The notes under the pieces: model-generated
Seen by the model: only the letters and a program-made list of their open reading frames with translations
Told to the model about the DNA's origin: nothing
Databases searched by the model: none
Shown: positions 44,923-53,240 of the stretch, piece by piece
Numbering within the stretch: the stretch's first letter is position 1
Layout of the letters: each line of letters opens with the position of its first letter
Source: Chryseosolibacter indicum
GTDB lineage: Bacteria > Bacteroidota > Bacteroidia > Cytophagales > Cyclobacteriaceae
Reading direction: 5' to 3'
Length of the DNA: 64,000 nt
NCBI RefSeq assembly: GCF_018598585.1
Contig: NZ_JAHESD010000014.1
Location: 34,841-98,840 of the forward strand
Translations under genes and position numbers: made by a program

Positions 44923-45782
44923 ATGAAAACAACATTGGTTCTCCCATTACTTATCCTTCTTACAACAAGCGTTATCGCTCAAGTGTATGTGCTACCCTTC
45001 CAATACACTGAATCAGGACATATTTTCATGGAAGCTGAAATAGTAAACACAGGAAAGAAAGGAATATTCGTTTTTGACACGGGTGGCAAAAACGTGCTTA
45101 ATGAAAGAGTTTTTACCGGAAAAGAAAACACATTTGATATTAAGTTGGGCAATTTGGTTATATCAAATCAGTCTTTTGTAAAGCATGACTACACTAAAGT
45201 TTTCACAACTCCTGATCTCCAAAAACTGTATGGGATGCTTGGTCCTGACATAGCTAAAGAATACATATGGCAGGTTGACTATCGCAAGCAGTTGATTGTG
45301 GTCACAAAAAAGTTAGCAGAACTGAGCCCTTCAACGCTTGTCGCAAAATCTCCTTTAATCATTAAAAGAAAGTTCGGATTAACATCAATTCAGCTGCAAT
45401 TGAAAACCGAAACATTGCCTGGATGGTGGTTTACTATTGATACCGGTTCACCTGAAAAATAAGCGGTCATGTAAATACGTTAAAAAAAGTTTTCCTAAAA
45501 GAAGACCCTTCCATAAAAGTGGATACTATAGCTTATGCTACTTCCAGTCCCTATCTGTTAAAGAAACAAAATGATGGCAAAGGATATCGGGTTCACCTTC
45601 AGGATACCTATCTTAGTAATTTTAAATTCAGTACTTTAGATGTTGTTTTTAATAACTCCGGAGGAAGTACAATTGGAAATGGTTTCCTTCAACATTACAT
45701 AGTTACATTTGATTTTATTGATAAGACAATTTATTTATTTCCTAACGACCATGGAGCTACGTTAGATGCATCCATCGAATGA
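44923..45782 (+). pseudogene. Retropepsin-like aspartyl protease with frameshift
   Basis: The signal peptide MKTTLVLPLLILLTTSVIAQ opens a protein with two Asp-Thr-Gly motifs (FVFDTGGKNVLNE and FTIDTGSPEK), as in secreted Bacteroidota retropepsin-like proteins. A TAA follows at 45460-45462. With one more A in the A5 run at 45455-45459 the frame continues: ISGHVNTLKKVFLKEDPSIK, and joins the stretch ending NGFLQHYIVTFDFIDKTIYL at 45782. So a single-base loss, or a sequencing error at a homopolymer, breaks an otherwise intact gene of about 286 codons. Confidence 0.8.
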
Positions 45783-45951
45783 TGATTAGCTACTACTGCT
45801 GCCAGATTCTATTGTTGATATATTGCCTCTCTTTTCTGAGCAAAAGCACCTTAATTGAAAGGAACATGTTTTGAACATGATCATCCGCTTTTAATCCCGT
45901 TAAGGGTTAGAGCTGAGTATTTGTAAAGACATCATTCATTTTAAGGAAGCT

Positions 45952-47328
45952 ATGGAATTATCGTTTTATGGTGCAGCTCAATCCGTTACCGGAAGCAAAC
46001 ACTTGATTACATTAGGCAACGGCAGGAGAATACTTCTCGATTGTGGGATGGTTCAAGGGAAGAATGGAAATAATGAAGACCTCAATGCAAGTTTTTTATT
46101 TAAGCCTGAAACTGTTGATTATCTTATTCTATCGCATGCGCATATTGACCATTGCGGATTGATTCCCCGTTTGGTAAAGAAAGGATTTAAAGGAAAAATA
46201 TTTTCTACTCCTCCTACCCTTGAATTGTGCAAGATTTTACTGAATGACAGTGCCAACATCCAGGAGGCGGAAGTGCGAAGGTCAGATACAAAAACAGAAC
46301 CATTATATGGTAAGGATGATGTAGATACAGCTTTTAGCTTATTCACTACTGTCGAGTATGATAAACCTTATACAATAGATGATTCTATAGAATTGTTATT
46401 TACCGATGCTGGTCATATCCTGGGAAGTGCTGTCGTGAATTTAACGATTAAGGAAAACGGAAAGGAAAGACATATTGCATTTACAGGTGATATTGGAAGA
46501 TACTGCAACCGTATATTGAAGTCGCCGCAGGCCTTTCCCCAGGCAGATGTTATTATTTGCGAATCTACTTATGGCGACAAGCTTCACGAAACAATTGATA
46601 ACTCAGAAGAGAAACTACTGCGAATGGTTAATTATACGTGTGTAGAAAAAAAAGGTAATCTTCTGATTCCGGCCTTTAGCATAGGAAGAACACAAGAATT
46701 AATATTTTCATTAAATAAGCTCGCAGAAGATAATAGACTGCCAGACGTAGATGTTTTTATTGATAGCCCAATGTCCGTTTACGCGACCGACGTGATGCGC
46801 GACAACAAGCAATATTTCAGTGACTCCATGCAGGAATACCTGAAGTTTGATTCTGATCCATTTGGCTTTGATAGACTTCACTACATTGTCGATCACAATG
46901 ATTCAGCAGAATTACAAAAGTTAGATAAACCTTGTGTTATTATTGCTGCATCTGGAATGATGGAAGGTGGACGTATCGTACACCATTTAAAGAATAACAT
47001 TAGCGATCCTAAGAATACAATTCTTGTTACAGGTTATTGTGAGCCTGCAACTTTAGGAGGAAAGATAAGCCATGGCGCAGAAGAAGTAGTAATCATGGAC
47101 GAAACCCTCCCGGTAAAAGCTGAAGTCATTTTTATGAATGAATACAGCGCTCATGCCGACTACGGCGACCTCCTGAAGTTATTAATGCGCCAGGATAAAG
47201 AGCAAATCAAAAAAATTTTTCTGGTACATGGAGAAAAGAGAACAATGGTGAGTTTTAAAGATATTCTTGAAGAATACGGCTTCAAGAATGTGGAGATGGC
47301 TGAGTATAGGATGTCTTATGAAGTTTAG
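45952..47328 (+). CDS. Metallo-beta-lactamase/beta-CASP RNA-processing hydrolase
   Basis: A protein of 458 residues of the YSH1/CPSF73-like bacterial group. Zinc motifs: LSHAHIDHCGLIP (HxHxDH), DAGHILGS, FTGDIGR and the late MNEYSAHADYGDLL. The beta-CASP part holds the motifs ESTYGD, LIPAFSIGRTQELI and ASGMMEGGRIVHHL. RNA-specificity tail: IKKIFLVHGEKRTM. It is expected to be a cytoplasmic endo/exoribonuclease. Monocistronic; ATG 45952 follows AAGGAAGC. Confidence 0.93.
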   Translation: MELSFYGAAQSVTGSKHLITLGNGRRILLDCGMVQGKNGNNEDLNASFLFKPETVDYLILSHAHIDHCGLIPRLVKKGFKGKIFSTPPTLELCKILLNDSANIQEAEVRRSDTKTEPLYGKDDVDTAFSLFTTVEYDKPYTIDDSIELLFTDAGHILGSAVVNLTIKENGKERHIAFTGDIGRYCNRILKSPQAFPQADVIICESTYGDKLHETIDNSEEKLLRMVNYTCVEKKGNLLIPAFSIGRTQELIFSLNKLAEDNRLPDVDVFIDSPMSVYATDVMRDNKQYFSDSMQEYLKFDSDPFGFDRLHYIVDHNDSAELQKLDKPCVIIAASGMMEGGRIVHHLKNNISDPKNTILVTGYCEPATLGGKISHGAEEVVIMDETLPVKAEVIFMNEYSAHADYGDLLKLLMRQDKEQIKKIFLVHGEKRTMVSFKDILEEYGFKNVEMAEYRMSYEV

Positions 47329-47428
47329 CTTTACAAGTCACCTGTTACTCGGCGATATGTAGACAAGCTGTACTCCAACGTCAGCATTATGCTCTCAATA
47401 GCCATTTATTAATTTGGTTAATCGACCC

Positions 47429-50400
47429 TTATACCAAATCCTCTGCTATTATAACTTTTTGTACGTTATCACGTTCCTGATGCTTCTTCTGTTTCGACAG
47501 ACATGAATACATTGCAGGTATAACAAACAGCGTCAGAACAAGAGAGAATATTACTCCGCCTACAATTACTAATCCTAAAGGAACACGACTGGATGAAGCA
47601 GCGCCTAACGATAAAGCAAGAGGCAAAGATCCTAATGCCATGGCCAGGCTTGTCATGAGAATGGGGCGAAGGCGAAGTTTCGATGCTTCAATAACTGCCA
47701 TATTTTTGGATAATCCTTCTTCCTCTTGTTTCTGATTGGCGAATTCAACGATAAGAATACCGTTCTTTGTAACCAGGCCTATAAGCATAATAATGCCTAT
47801 CTGGGAGAAGATGTTCAGCGTCTGTCCGCAGATAAACAACGCAAGCAGTGCTCCCGTAATAGCAAGAGGAACAGTAATCATAATTACCAGTGGATCTATA
47901 AAGCTTTCAAATTGAGCTGCAAGTACAAGATAAATTAGTCCGAGGGCAAGCAGGAACGCGAATGTGGTATTACCTGAGCTTTCAGCAAAATCTCTGGAAG
48001 AACCACTGAGAGAAGTGGTAAATGTATCATCCAGAAGTTTAGAGGCAATTTCTTCCATTGCTTTAACACCATCACCTATGGTTCTTCCCTGTTCAAGGCC
48101 CGCCGAAATAGTAGCAGATTTATAACGGTTAAAGTGATACAACGACGGAGGTGTTGACGACTCCTCAAGTGATACGAAATTATCGAGAGAAACAAGCTGC
48201 CCGCTTGCCGTACGAACATACAGGCTTTTCAAATCGTTAGGGTCATCGCGGTTACCTCTGTCTACCTGGCCAATAACCTGGTATTGTTTCCCTTCTTTAG
48301 TGAAGTATCCGAATCTAAGGTTACTGTACGCCAATTGTAAAGTTTGAGAAATATCTTCCGGGCTGACTCCTAATTCCGTTGCCTTTAATCGGTTAATGAT
48401 TACCTGTAACTCGGGCTTGTTAAATTTAAGATCAGCATCTGCGTTTTGTAAAACCGGGTGATCATTAGCTTCGTTAATGAATTGCGGCAACACCTGTTTA
48501 AGCTTCTCGAAGTTATTATTCTGAATAACAAACTGAATCGGTTGACCCGGTCTCTTATTGGTTGAAATTGTCTGTTCCTGTGCTGCATAAGCCCTGCCAA
48601 CCGAAAAACGTGACAGATTGCGATTAACCATGTTTACAACGTCCTGCTGCGAGCGCTCACGTTCAAATGGGTCGTTTAAGAAAACGCGCACCATACCATT
48701 GTTTGTTCCTCCTGTTCCTCCCCCTGCGGCACCTGTTAAAGAGTAAATGATGTTTGCTTCAGGAATAGAGTCCATGAGGAATGTAGTAATCTCATCAACA
48801 TAGGGTTCCATGTAATCAAAGGAAGTTCCTTCAGGTGCTGATACCTGTAAACGGAGATTACGATCTTCTAAAGGAGCTAACTCTGATTGGAGGTTTTGCA
48901 TAAGGATATAGGACGTAGCAATGCAAATGATGAGAATTACAAGTGCCAGCCACCGCCAATTCATAAAAGTTGTTAAACTTCTTTGGTAGATGTTTTCCAT
49001 CCCTGTAAAGAATTGTTCAGTAACAGTATAAAATTTTGATTTTTTGCGATGATCTCTTGTGAGCTTTACGCTTAGCACGGGTGTAAGCGTAAGCGAAACG
49101 AAACAAGAAATTAATACTGCACCGGCAACCACAAATCCGAATTCCCGGAAAAGCCTTCCTACAAAACCCTGAAGGAATATAATAGGAAGAAAAACTACAG
49201 CTAACGTAATTGAAGTAGCAATTACCGCAAAGTAAATCTCTTTAGATCCCTCGCGGGCAGCATCCAGCTTGTTCATACCGCCCTCCAGCTTTTTATAAAT
49301 GTTTTCCGTAACAACAATACCATCATCCACTACCAGACCGGTAGCCAATACAATTCCAAGCATCGTCAATACATTAATGGAAAATCCCATCAGGTACATG
49401 ATGAAGAACGTTGCAATCAATGACACCGGGATATCGATCAATGGACGAATGGCTATGATGAAATCTCTGAAGAACAGGTAAACAATTAATACTACCAGAA
49501 CAAATGAAATAATAAGCGTCTCTTCTACTTCTGAAATGGCCCGTTTTATAAATACAGTTTGGTCAGTTGCTACAGTAAGTATTATGTCATCTGGGACCTC
49601 CTTCTTGATTTTCTCAAGACGCTTATAAAATTCATCCGCAATGGCAACGTAGTTTGCTCCTGGTAAAGGATTTAATGCAACTCCCACCATAGGAACAAGT
49701 CGTCCTTTAAGAATTATCTCCTCATTCTCCGGACCAAGTACGGCTTCACCTACATCGCGAAGACGCACAGTGCCAGTAGCCGTTGTTCGAATCCTTACAT
49801 TGTTAAAGTCATCTTCTGTATAAAGTCGTCCAAAAGTACGTACGGTAAGATCAGTAGAGCTGCCAGAGATTTTACCGGAAGGAAGTTCTACATTTTGTCT
49901 TCGCAGCGCATCCTGAACATCCAGCGGAGTAAGTCCATAAGCACTCAATTTCCCCGGATCAAGCCAAATGCGCATTGCATACTTCTTTTCCCCAAGAATG
50001 CGGGTACTGCTTACGCCTGGAATTGTTTGAAGGCGCTCAACCAGTACGTTGTTCGCATACTCTGTTAATTCAAGTTGATTTCTTGTATTGCTTTGTACGG
50101 TTAAAGAAATAATATAGTCAGTACTTGCATCGGCTTTTGAGACTTCCGGTGATGAGTCAAGGTCTTGCGGAAGTTGCCGTATCGCTTGAGAAACTTTGTC
50201 TCGCACATCGTTGGCTGCGGCTTCAAGATCAATACCTAATTCAAATTCAATGTTGATGCTACTGGAACCCTGGCTGGAGTTTGACGAAATATTCTTGATA
50301 CCTGCAATTCCGTTTATTGACTTCTCTAAGGGTTCAGTAATCTGAGATTCAATGATATCTGCGTTTGCACCTGAATATGCTGTTCGCACGCTAATAACAG

Positions 50401-50527
50401 GTGGGTCGATAGCCGGGTAATCCCGAACGCCCAAAAAATTGTAACCAATTAAGCCAAAGATTACAATAATAATATTCATGACAATTGCCAAAACAGGACG
50501 TTTCAGGCTTAACTCCGAAAGATTCAT
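47429..50527 (-). CDS. RND efflux permease, AcrB/MexF-like
   Basis: An inner-membrane pump of 1032 residues. LKRPVLAIVMNIIIVIFGLI opens helix 1. The proton-relay aspartates lie in GLVVDDGIVVTENIY; GAVLISCFVSLTLTPVL and the second-half VLAAQFESFIDPLVIMI are typical HAE1 stretches. Full length, 12 helices and two large periplasmic loops. Neither a membrane-fusion protein nor a TolC gene is present in this window, which is unusual, so it would have to use distant partners. Upstream TACCTTGC is one mismatch from a -7 box. Confidence 0.94.
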   Translation of the reverse strand: MNLSELSLKRPVLAIVMNIIIVIFGLIGYNFLGVRDYPAIDPPVISVRTAYSGANADIIESQITEPLEKSINGIAGIKNISSNSSQGSSSINIEFELGIDLEAAANDVRDKVSQAIRQLPQDLDSSPEVSKADASTDYIISLTVQSNTRNQLELTEYANNVLVERLQTIPGVSSTRILGEKKYAMRIWLDPGKLSAYGLTPLDVQDALRRQNVELPSGKISGSSTDLTVRTFGRLYTEDDFNNVRIRTTATGTVRLRDVGEAVLGPENEEIILKGRLVPMVGVALNPLPGANYVAIADEFYKRLEKIKKEVPDDIILTVATDQTVFIKRAISEVEETLIISFVLVVLIVYLFFRDFIIAIRPLIDIPVSLIATFFIMYLMGFSINVLTMLGIVLATGLVVDDGIVVTENIYKKLEGGMNKLDAAREGSKEIYFAVIATSITLAVVFLPIIFLQGFVGRLFREFGFVVAGAVLISCFVSLTLTPVLSVKLTRDHRKKSKFYTVTEQFFTGMENIYQRSLTTFMNWRWLALVILIICIATSYILMQNLQSELAPLEDRNLRLQVSAPEGTSFDYMEPYVDEITTFLMDSIPEANIIYSLTGAAGGGTGGTNNGMVRVFLNDPFERERSQQDVVNMVNRNLSRFSVGRAYAAQEQTISTNKRPGQPIQFVIQNNNFEKLKQVLPQFINEANDHPVLQNADADLKFNKPELQVIINRLKATELGVSPEDISQTLQLAYSNLRFGYFTKEGKQYQVIGQVDRGNRDDPNDLKSLYVRTASGQLVSLDNFVSLEESSTPPSLYHFNRYKSATISAGLEQGRTIGDGVKAMEEIASKLLDDTFTTSLSGSSRDFAESSGNTTFAFLLALGLIYLVLAAQFESFIDPLVIMITVPLAITGALLALFICGQTLNIFSQIGIIMLIGLVTKNGILIVEFANQKQEEEGLSKNMAVIEASKLRLRPILMTSLAMALGSLPLALSLGAASSSRVPLGLVIVGGVIFSLVLTLFVIPAMYSCLSKQKKHQERDNVQKVIIAEDLV

Positions 50528-50646
50528 AAAACGAAAACGTGCAAGGTAAAATTAGAACCGAAGATATTGGTTTTTTAGAAAAACCGTTATGATTACATAT
50601 AACCGGCTAAATATGAGTTTTGGTGGAATGCCCTGCACTCAAACAA

Positions 50647-50676
50647 AAAGGCAATGAACCAAAGCTCACTGCCTTT
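50647..50676 (-). terminator. Terminator of the DUF4142 gene
   Basis: On the minus strand AAAGGCAGTGA and TCATTGCCTTT pair (one G-U) around an 8-nt loop, then TTTGTTTG. Confidence 0.75.
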
Positions 50677-50694
50677 CAAAAATATGTCTAGTTA

Positions 50695-51288
50695 TTATTG
50701 ATCTCCCCTGCTAAAAGTTTGGAGCAGCTTGTTTTCAACGCTATCAATCGCTTGCGCGTGTGTTCTAAGCGTACCAAGCTTTCTTGCTGAAAATGCACGG
50801 ATATCTGCATCAGAAGCTGCTGTTGCCATGTTTTCAAACTGGTAGGTATTTTCTTCATTTACCTGTTCAAGCATTCTTACATAGTTCTTATCAAAATCTT
50901 CTCTGTCTGTTGCTGTAAGCTGCCCTAATGATTTAACATGAGAGTCACTCATTTCACTTGGTAATTTAATCTTCTTCTTCCTTGCGAGTTTGTTAAGTTC
51001 TTCACCCAATTCCTTATGATCTTCAACACTTTTTTTAGCCATGTTTACAACTGCGGCGCTATAGCCTGATTGAACAGCCTTTTCGGAAAGTCTTGATTCA
51101 AAAAGATTAAAGCTTTTAGCGTCAACAAGAAATTGTGCATCTGCTAATGCTTTAGGATCGTCAAACTGTTTCTTATTCTTATTCAACGCTTGCTGATAAG
51201 AAAGATTTTGTGAACATGACATAGCAAGCGTCAGGATCAAAAGTGCGCATAGATAATTACGCACTGTAGAATTGTATATAATTTTCAT
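50695..51288 (-). CDS. DUF4142 lipoprotein
   Basis: A protein of 197 residues. Signal peptide with lipobox LAMSC (Cys25). The DUF4142 four-helix, ferritin-like region follows: DAQFLVDAKSFNLFESRLSE, then SVEDHKELGEELNKLARKKK, TDREDFDKNYVRMLEQV, and AFSARKLGTLRTHAQAIDSV. Members are periplasmic stress-type proteins of unknown function; His and Glu suited to metal binding are present in several helices. Monocistronic with its own terminator. Confidence 0.9.
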   Translation of the reverse strand: MKIIYNSTVRNYLCALLILTLAMSCSQNLSYQQALNKNKKQFDDPKALADAQFLVDAKSFNLFESRLSEKAVQSGYSAAVVNMAKKSVEDHKELGEELNKLARKKKIKLPSEMSDSHVKSLGQLTATDREDFDKNYVRMLEQVNEENTYQFENMATAASDADIRAFSARKLGTLRTHAQAIDSVENKLLQTFSRGDQ

Positions 51289-51364
51289 AAGTTAAAATGT
51301 TAAAGAGTATTAGTTTGGTTGTAATAGCTTTAAAAAATTCTATACCAGTTCGTATATGTATTAC

Positions 51365-51393
51365 AAAAAAGTCCCGCGGTGCGGGACTTTTTT
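51365..51393 (-). terminator. Strong terminator of the gene at 51418-51720
   Basis: GTCCCGC and GCGGGAC around GGT, with six A before and six T after, so it works on both strands. Confidence 0.88.
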
Positions 51394-51417
51394 GCTCAAC
51401 ACATCTATTGTTTAAGA

Positions 51418-51720
51418 CTATCTTTCAAGTCCCCTGTCAATATCCGCAACGCCTGCTATATCCTCAGAATTGCTACCGGTTACGCGTGATCCAACACCTC
51501 CACGAACATCGTTGGCAAGGTCTTCTATATTGGAAGTGTCTTTCTTCTTTCTTCCGGAATTTGCATCCTCTGTGTTAGCATCAGCACCGGGCTGGTCTAT
51601 TGTTCTGTTCTGTGACTGATCAGGCCTCATGCTGGTATGTATCGTTGTCCTTTCCTGATTTTCTATGTTATCAGCAGGTGTTCTGTCCATCTCATTATCA
51701 TAATTTCTATTGTCGCTCAT
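51418..51720 (-). CDS. Small hydrophilic disordered protein
   Basis: A protein of 100 residues, rich in Asp, Asn, Arg, Thr and Ser, with no hydrophobic stretch, Cys or aromatic cluster. A basic patch (SGRKKKDTSN) precedes IEDLANDVRGGVGSRVTG. It looks like a stress-type disordered protein; no family is named with confidence. The clear terminator and sensible start (MSDNRNYDNEMD) support it as a gene. Confidence 0.65.
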   Translation of the reverse strand: MSDNRNYDNEMDRTPADNIENQERTTIHTSMRPDQSQNRTIDQPGADANTEDANSGRKKKDTSNIEDLANDVRGGVGSRVTGSNSEDIAGVADIDRGLER

Positions 51721-51841
51721 AACTTTAAAATTTAAGTTTTAAATAACTATCAAGCTGTAGATAGCTCTCCTTAGGATATCAAAAAATCGTTCCTTTGTGA
51801 ATTTATTAAACTAGTTAAGCCAGCAGTAATTTGCATTAGTA

Positions 51842-51849
51842 TAAATTTG
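51842..51849 (+). promoter_or_regulatory. -7 box of the HipA-like/DUF3037 unit
   Basis: TAAATTTG is an exact TAnnTTTG, 34 bp before GTG 51884. The -33 region is weak. Confidence 0.45.
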
Positions 51850-51883
51850 CTGCTTACTTTATGGCTGCATTTAAATATATGCT

Positions 51884-52660
51884 GTGTTAAGAACTGTTAA
51901 TGTTACCCGTTATGTAACACCATTGCGCGAGGGTGGCTCCCTACCCGCCATCGTTGAAGCTGATGACGACTTTCTGTATGTGCTTAAATTCAAAGGCGCT
52001 GGCCAGGGAAGTAAAGCATTAATTGCAGAACTTATAGGAGGAGAAATAGCGCGATTACTTGGTTTTCATGTGCCCGAAATTGTCTTTGCTAATCTTGATA
52101 GTGCTTTTGGGCGTATTGAAGGAGATGAGGAAATTCAGGATTTGCTAAAGGCAAGTACAGGACTAAATCTTGGACTTCATTACCTCTCCGGCTCTATTAC
52201 GTTCGATCCATTGGCTACGAATATTGATGCAGATCTTGCTTCAAGAGTTGTTTGGCTTGATAGTCTTCTTATGAATGTTGACCGCACATTCAGAAATACC
52301 AACATGCTTGTCTGGCATAAGGAGCTTTGGTTAATTGATCACGGTGCTTCGCTTTATTTTCACCACTCCTGGAGTGACTGGGAAAACCCTCAACGTCCTT
52401 TTCCAAAAATCAAAGATCATGTACTTCTTTCAAAAGCTAGCAGACTTGAAGATATAAGCAAACTGTTTTCATCGTTACTTACACAGGAGAAGATTGGTAA
52501 AATCGTTTCACTGATACCTGATGAATGGCTTGTTAATGAAAATAAGTTCGATGCTCCCGAGGAATATAGAAGTGCTTATGCTCAATTTCTAAATACACGA
52601 ATTGCTAACTCAGATTTTTTTGTAAAAGAAGCAGAATATGCAAGAGAAGCACTTGTTTGA
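51884..52660 (+). CDS. HipA-like kinase
   Basis: A protein of 258 residues with a small HipA-like kinase fold. An ATP-holding strand is VLKFKGAGQGSKALIAELIG. The catalytic loop is NVDRTFRNTNML (Asp plus Asn) and the metal-binding IDHGASLYFHH stands for the DFG. It lacks the HipA N-terminal domain. The start is GTG 51884; the only nearby ATG frame ends after nine codons. It overlaps the DUF3037 gene by 23 bp, a pairing found in many bacteria. The role of the pair is unknown; phosphorylation of a protein or nucleic-acid-bound target is inferred from HipA. Confidence 0.85.
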   Translation: MLRTVNVTRYVTPLREGGSLPAIVEADDDFLYVLKFKGAGQGSKALIAELIGGEIARLLGFHVPEIVFANLDSAFGRIEGDEEIQDLLKASTGLNLGLHYLSGSITFDPLATNIDADLASRVVWLDSLLMNVDRTFRNTNMLVWHKELWLIDHGASLYFHHSWSDWENPQRPFPKIKDHVLLSKASRLEDISKLFSSLLTQEKIGKIVSLIPDEWLVNENKFDAPEEYRSAYAQFLNTRIANSDFFVKEAEYAREALV

Positions 52661-53039
52661 ATACGCTGTTATTCGTGTAGTACCGCATGTTGAGCGAGAG
52701 GAGTTCCTCAATGTAGGAGTAATACTTTATTGTTCAAAATTCAAGTACTTAGATACCAGGTTTGAAATTGACGAACTACGTCTTCGGGCTTTTTGCAAGA
52801 AGCTGGATTGCCAGGATTTTCTGCATCATATACAGTCTTTCGAGAAAATATGTAAAGGTGGTGCCGATGCAGGACCTATTGGTAAACTTCCAATTGCTGA
52901 ACGCTTCCGTTGGCTTACCGCTACACGCAGCACCATACTTCAAACATCGAAAGTGCATCCTGGTCTGTGCGATGATCCTGCTGAAATGCTTTCTAAACTA
53001 TTCGCTCGACTTGTGCTGATCAATCAGGATCAGGATTGA
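52638..53039 (+). CDS. DUF3037 protein
   Basis: A protein of 133 residues. FEYAVIRVVPHVEREEFLNVGVILYC is the DUF3037 signature; the C-terminal half has RFRWLTATRSTILQTSKVHPG and a short helix (PAEMLSKLFARLVL). It is cytoplasmic, with no catalytic motif known. It starts 23 bp inside the HipA-like gene, so translation is probably coupled. Its constant association suggests that it is a substrate, inhibitor or partner of the kinase. Confidence 0.9.
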   Translation: MQEKHLFEYAVIRVVPHVEREEFLNVGVILYCSKFKYLDTRFEIDELRLRAFCKKLDCQDFLHHIQSFEKICKGGADAGPIGKLPIAERFRWLTATRSTILQTSKVHPGLCDDPAEMLSKLFARLVLINQDQD

Positions 53040-53141
53040 TTCAGCTCAATACGCTCTTCTATAGATCAAATCTCATTCTAGGTATCTGACGGAGAAGCGA
53101 TAAAGTGGCAACAAGCAACATGGCTTGGTCCCGCAGGCTGG

Positions 53142-53179
53142 GCAAGACGAGCGTGATGTTGTTTATCCGCTCGTCTTGC
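53142..53179. repeat. 12-bp inverted repeat
   Basis: GCAAGACGAGCG at 53142-53153 pairs with 53168-53179, 14-nt loop. It lies between DUF3037 and the converging carboxylesterase gene. No T run is seen on either side. Confidence 0.55.
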
Positions 53180-53240
53180 TTTGCCATCTTCTGCATTTTA
53201 CTGTTTGCGAGACAATGGTGCTTGCGTTTCAGGATTTTCC

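Noticed and set aside
45451..45470. Programmed frameshift in the protease-like gene
   Set aside because: The A5 run lacks a full slippery heptamer plus a clear downstream hairpin; decay or a homopolymer error is more likely.
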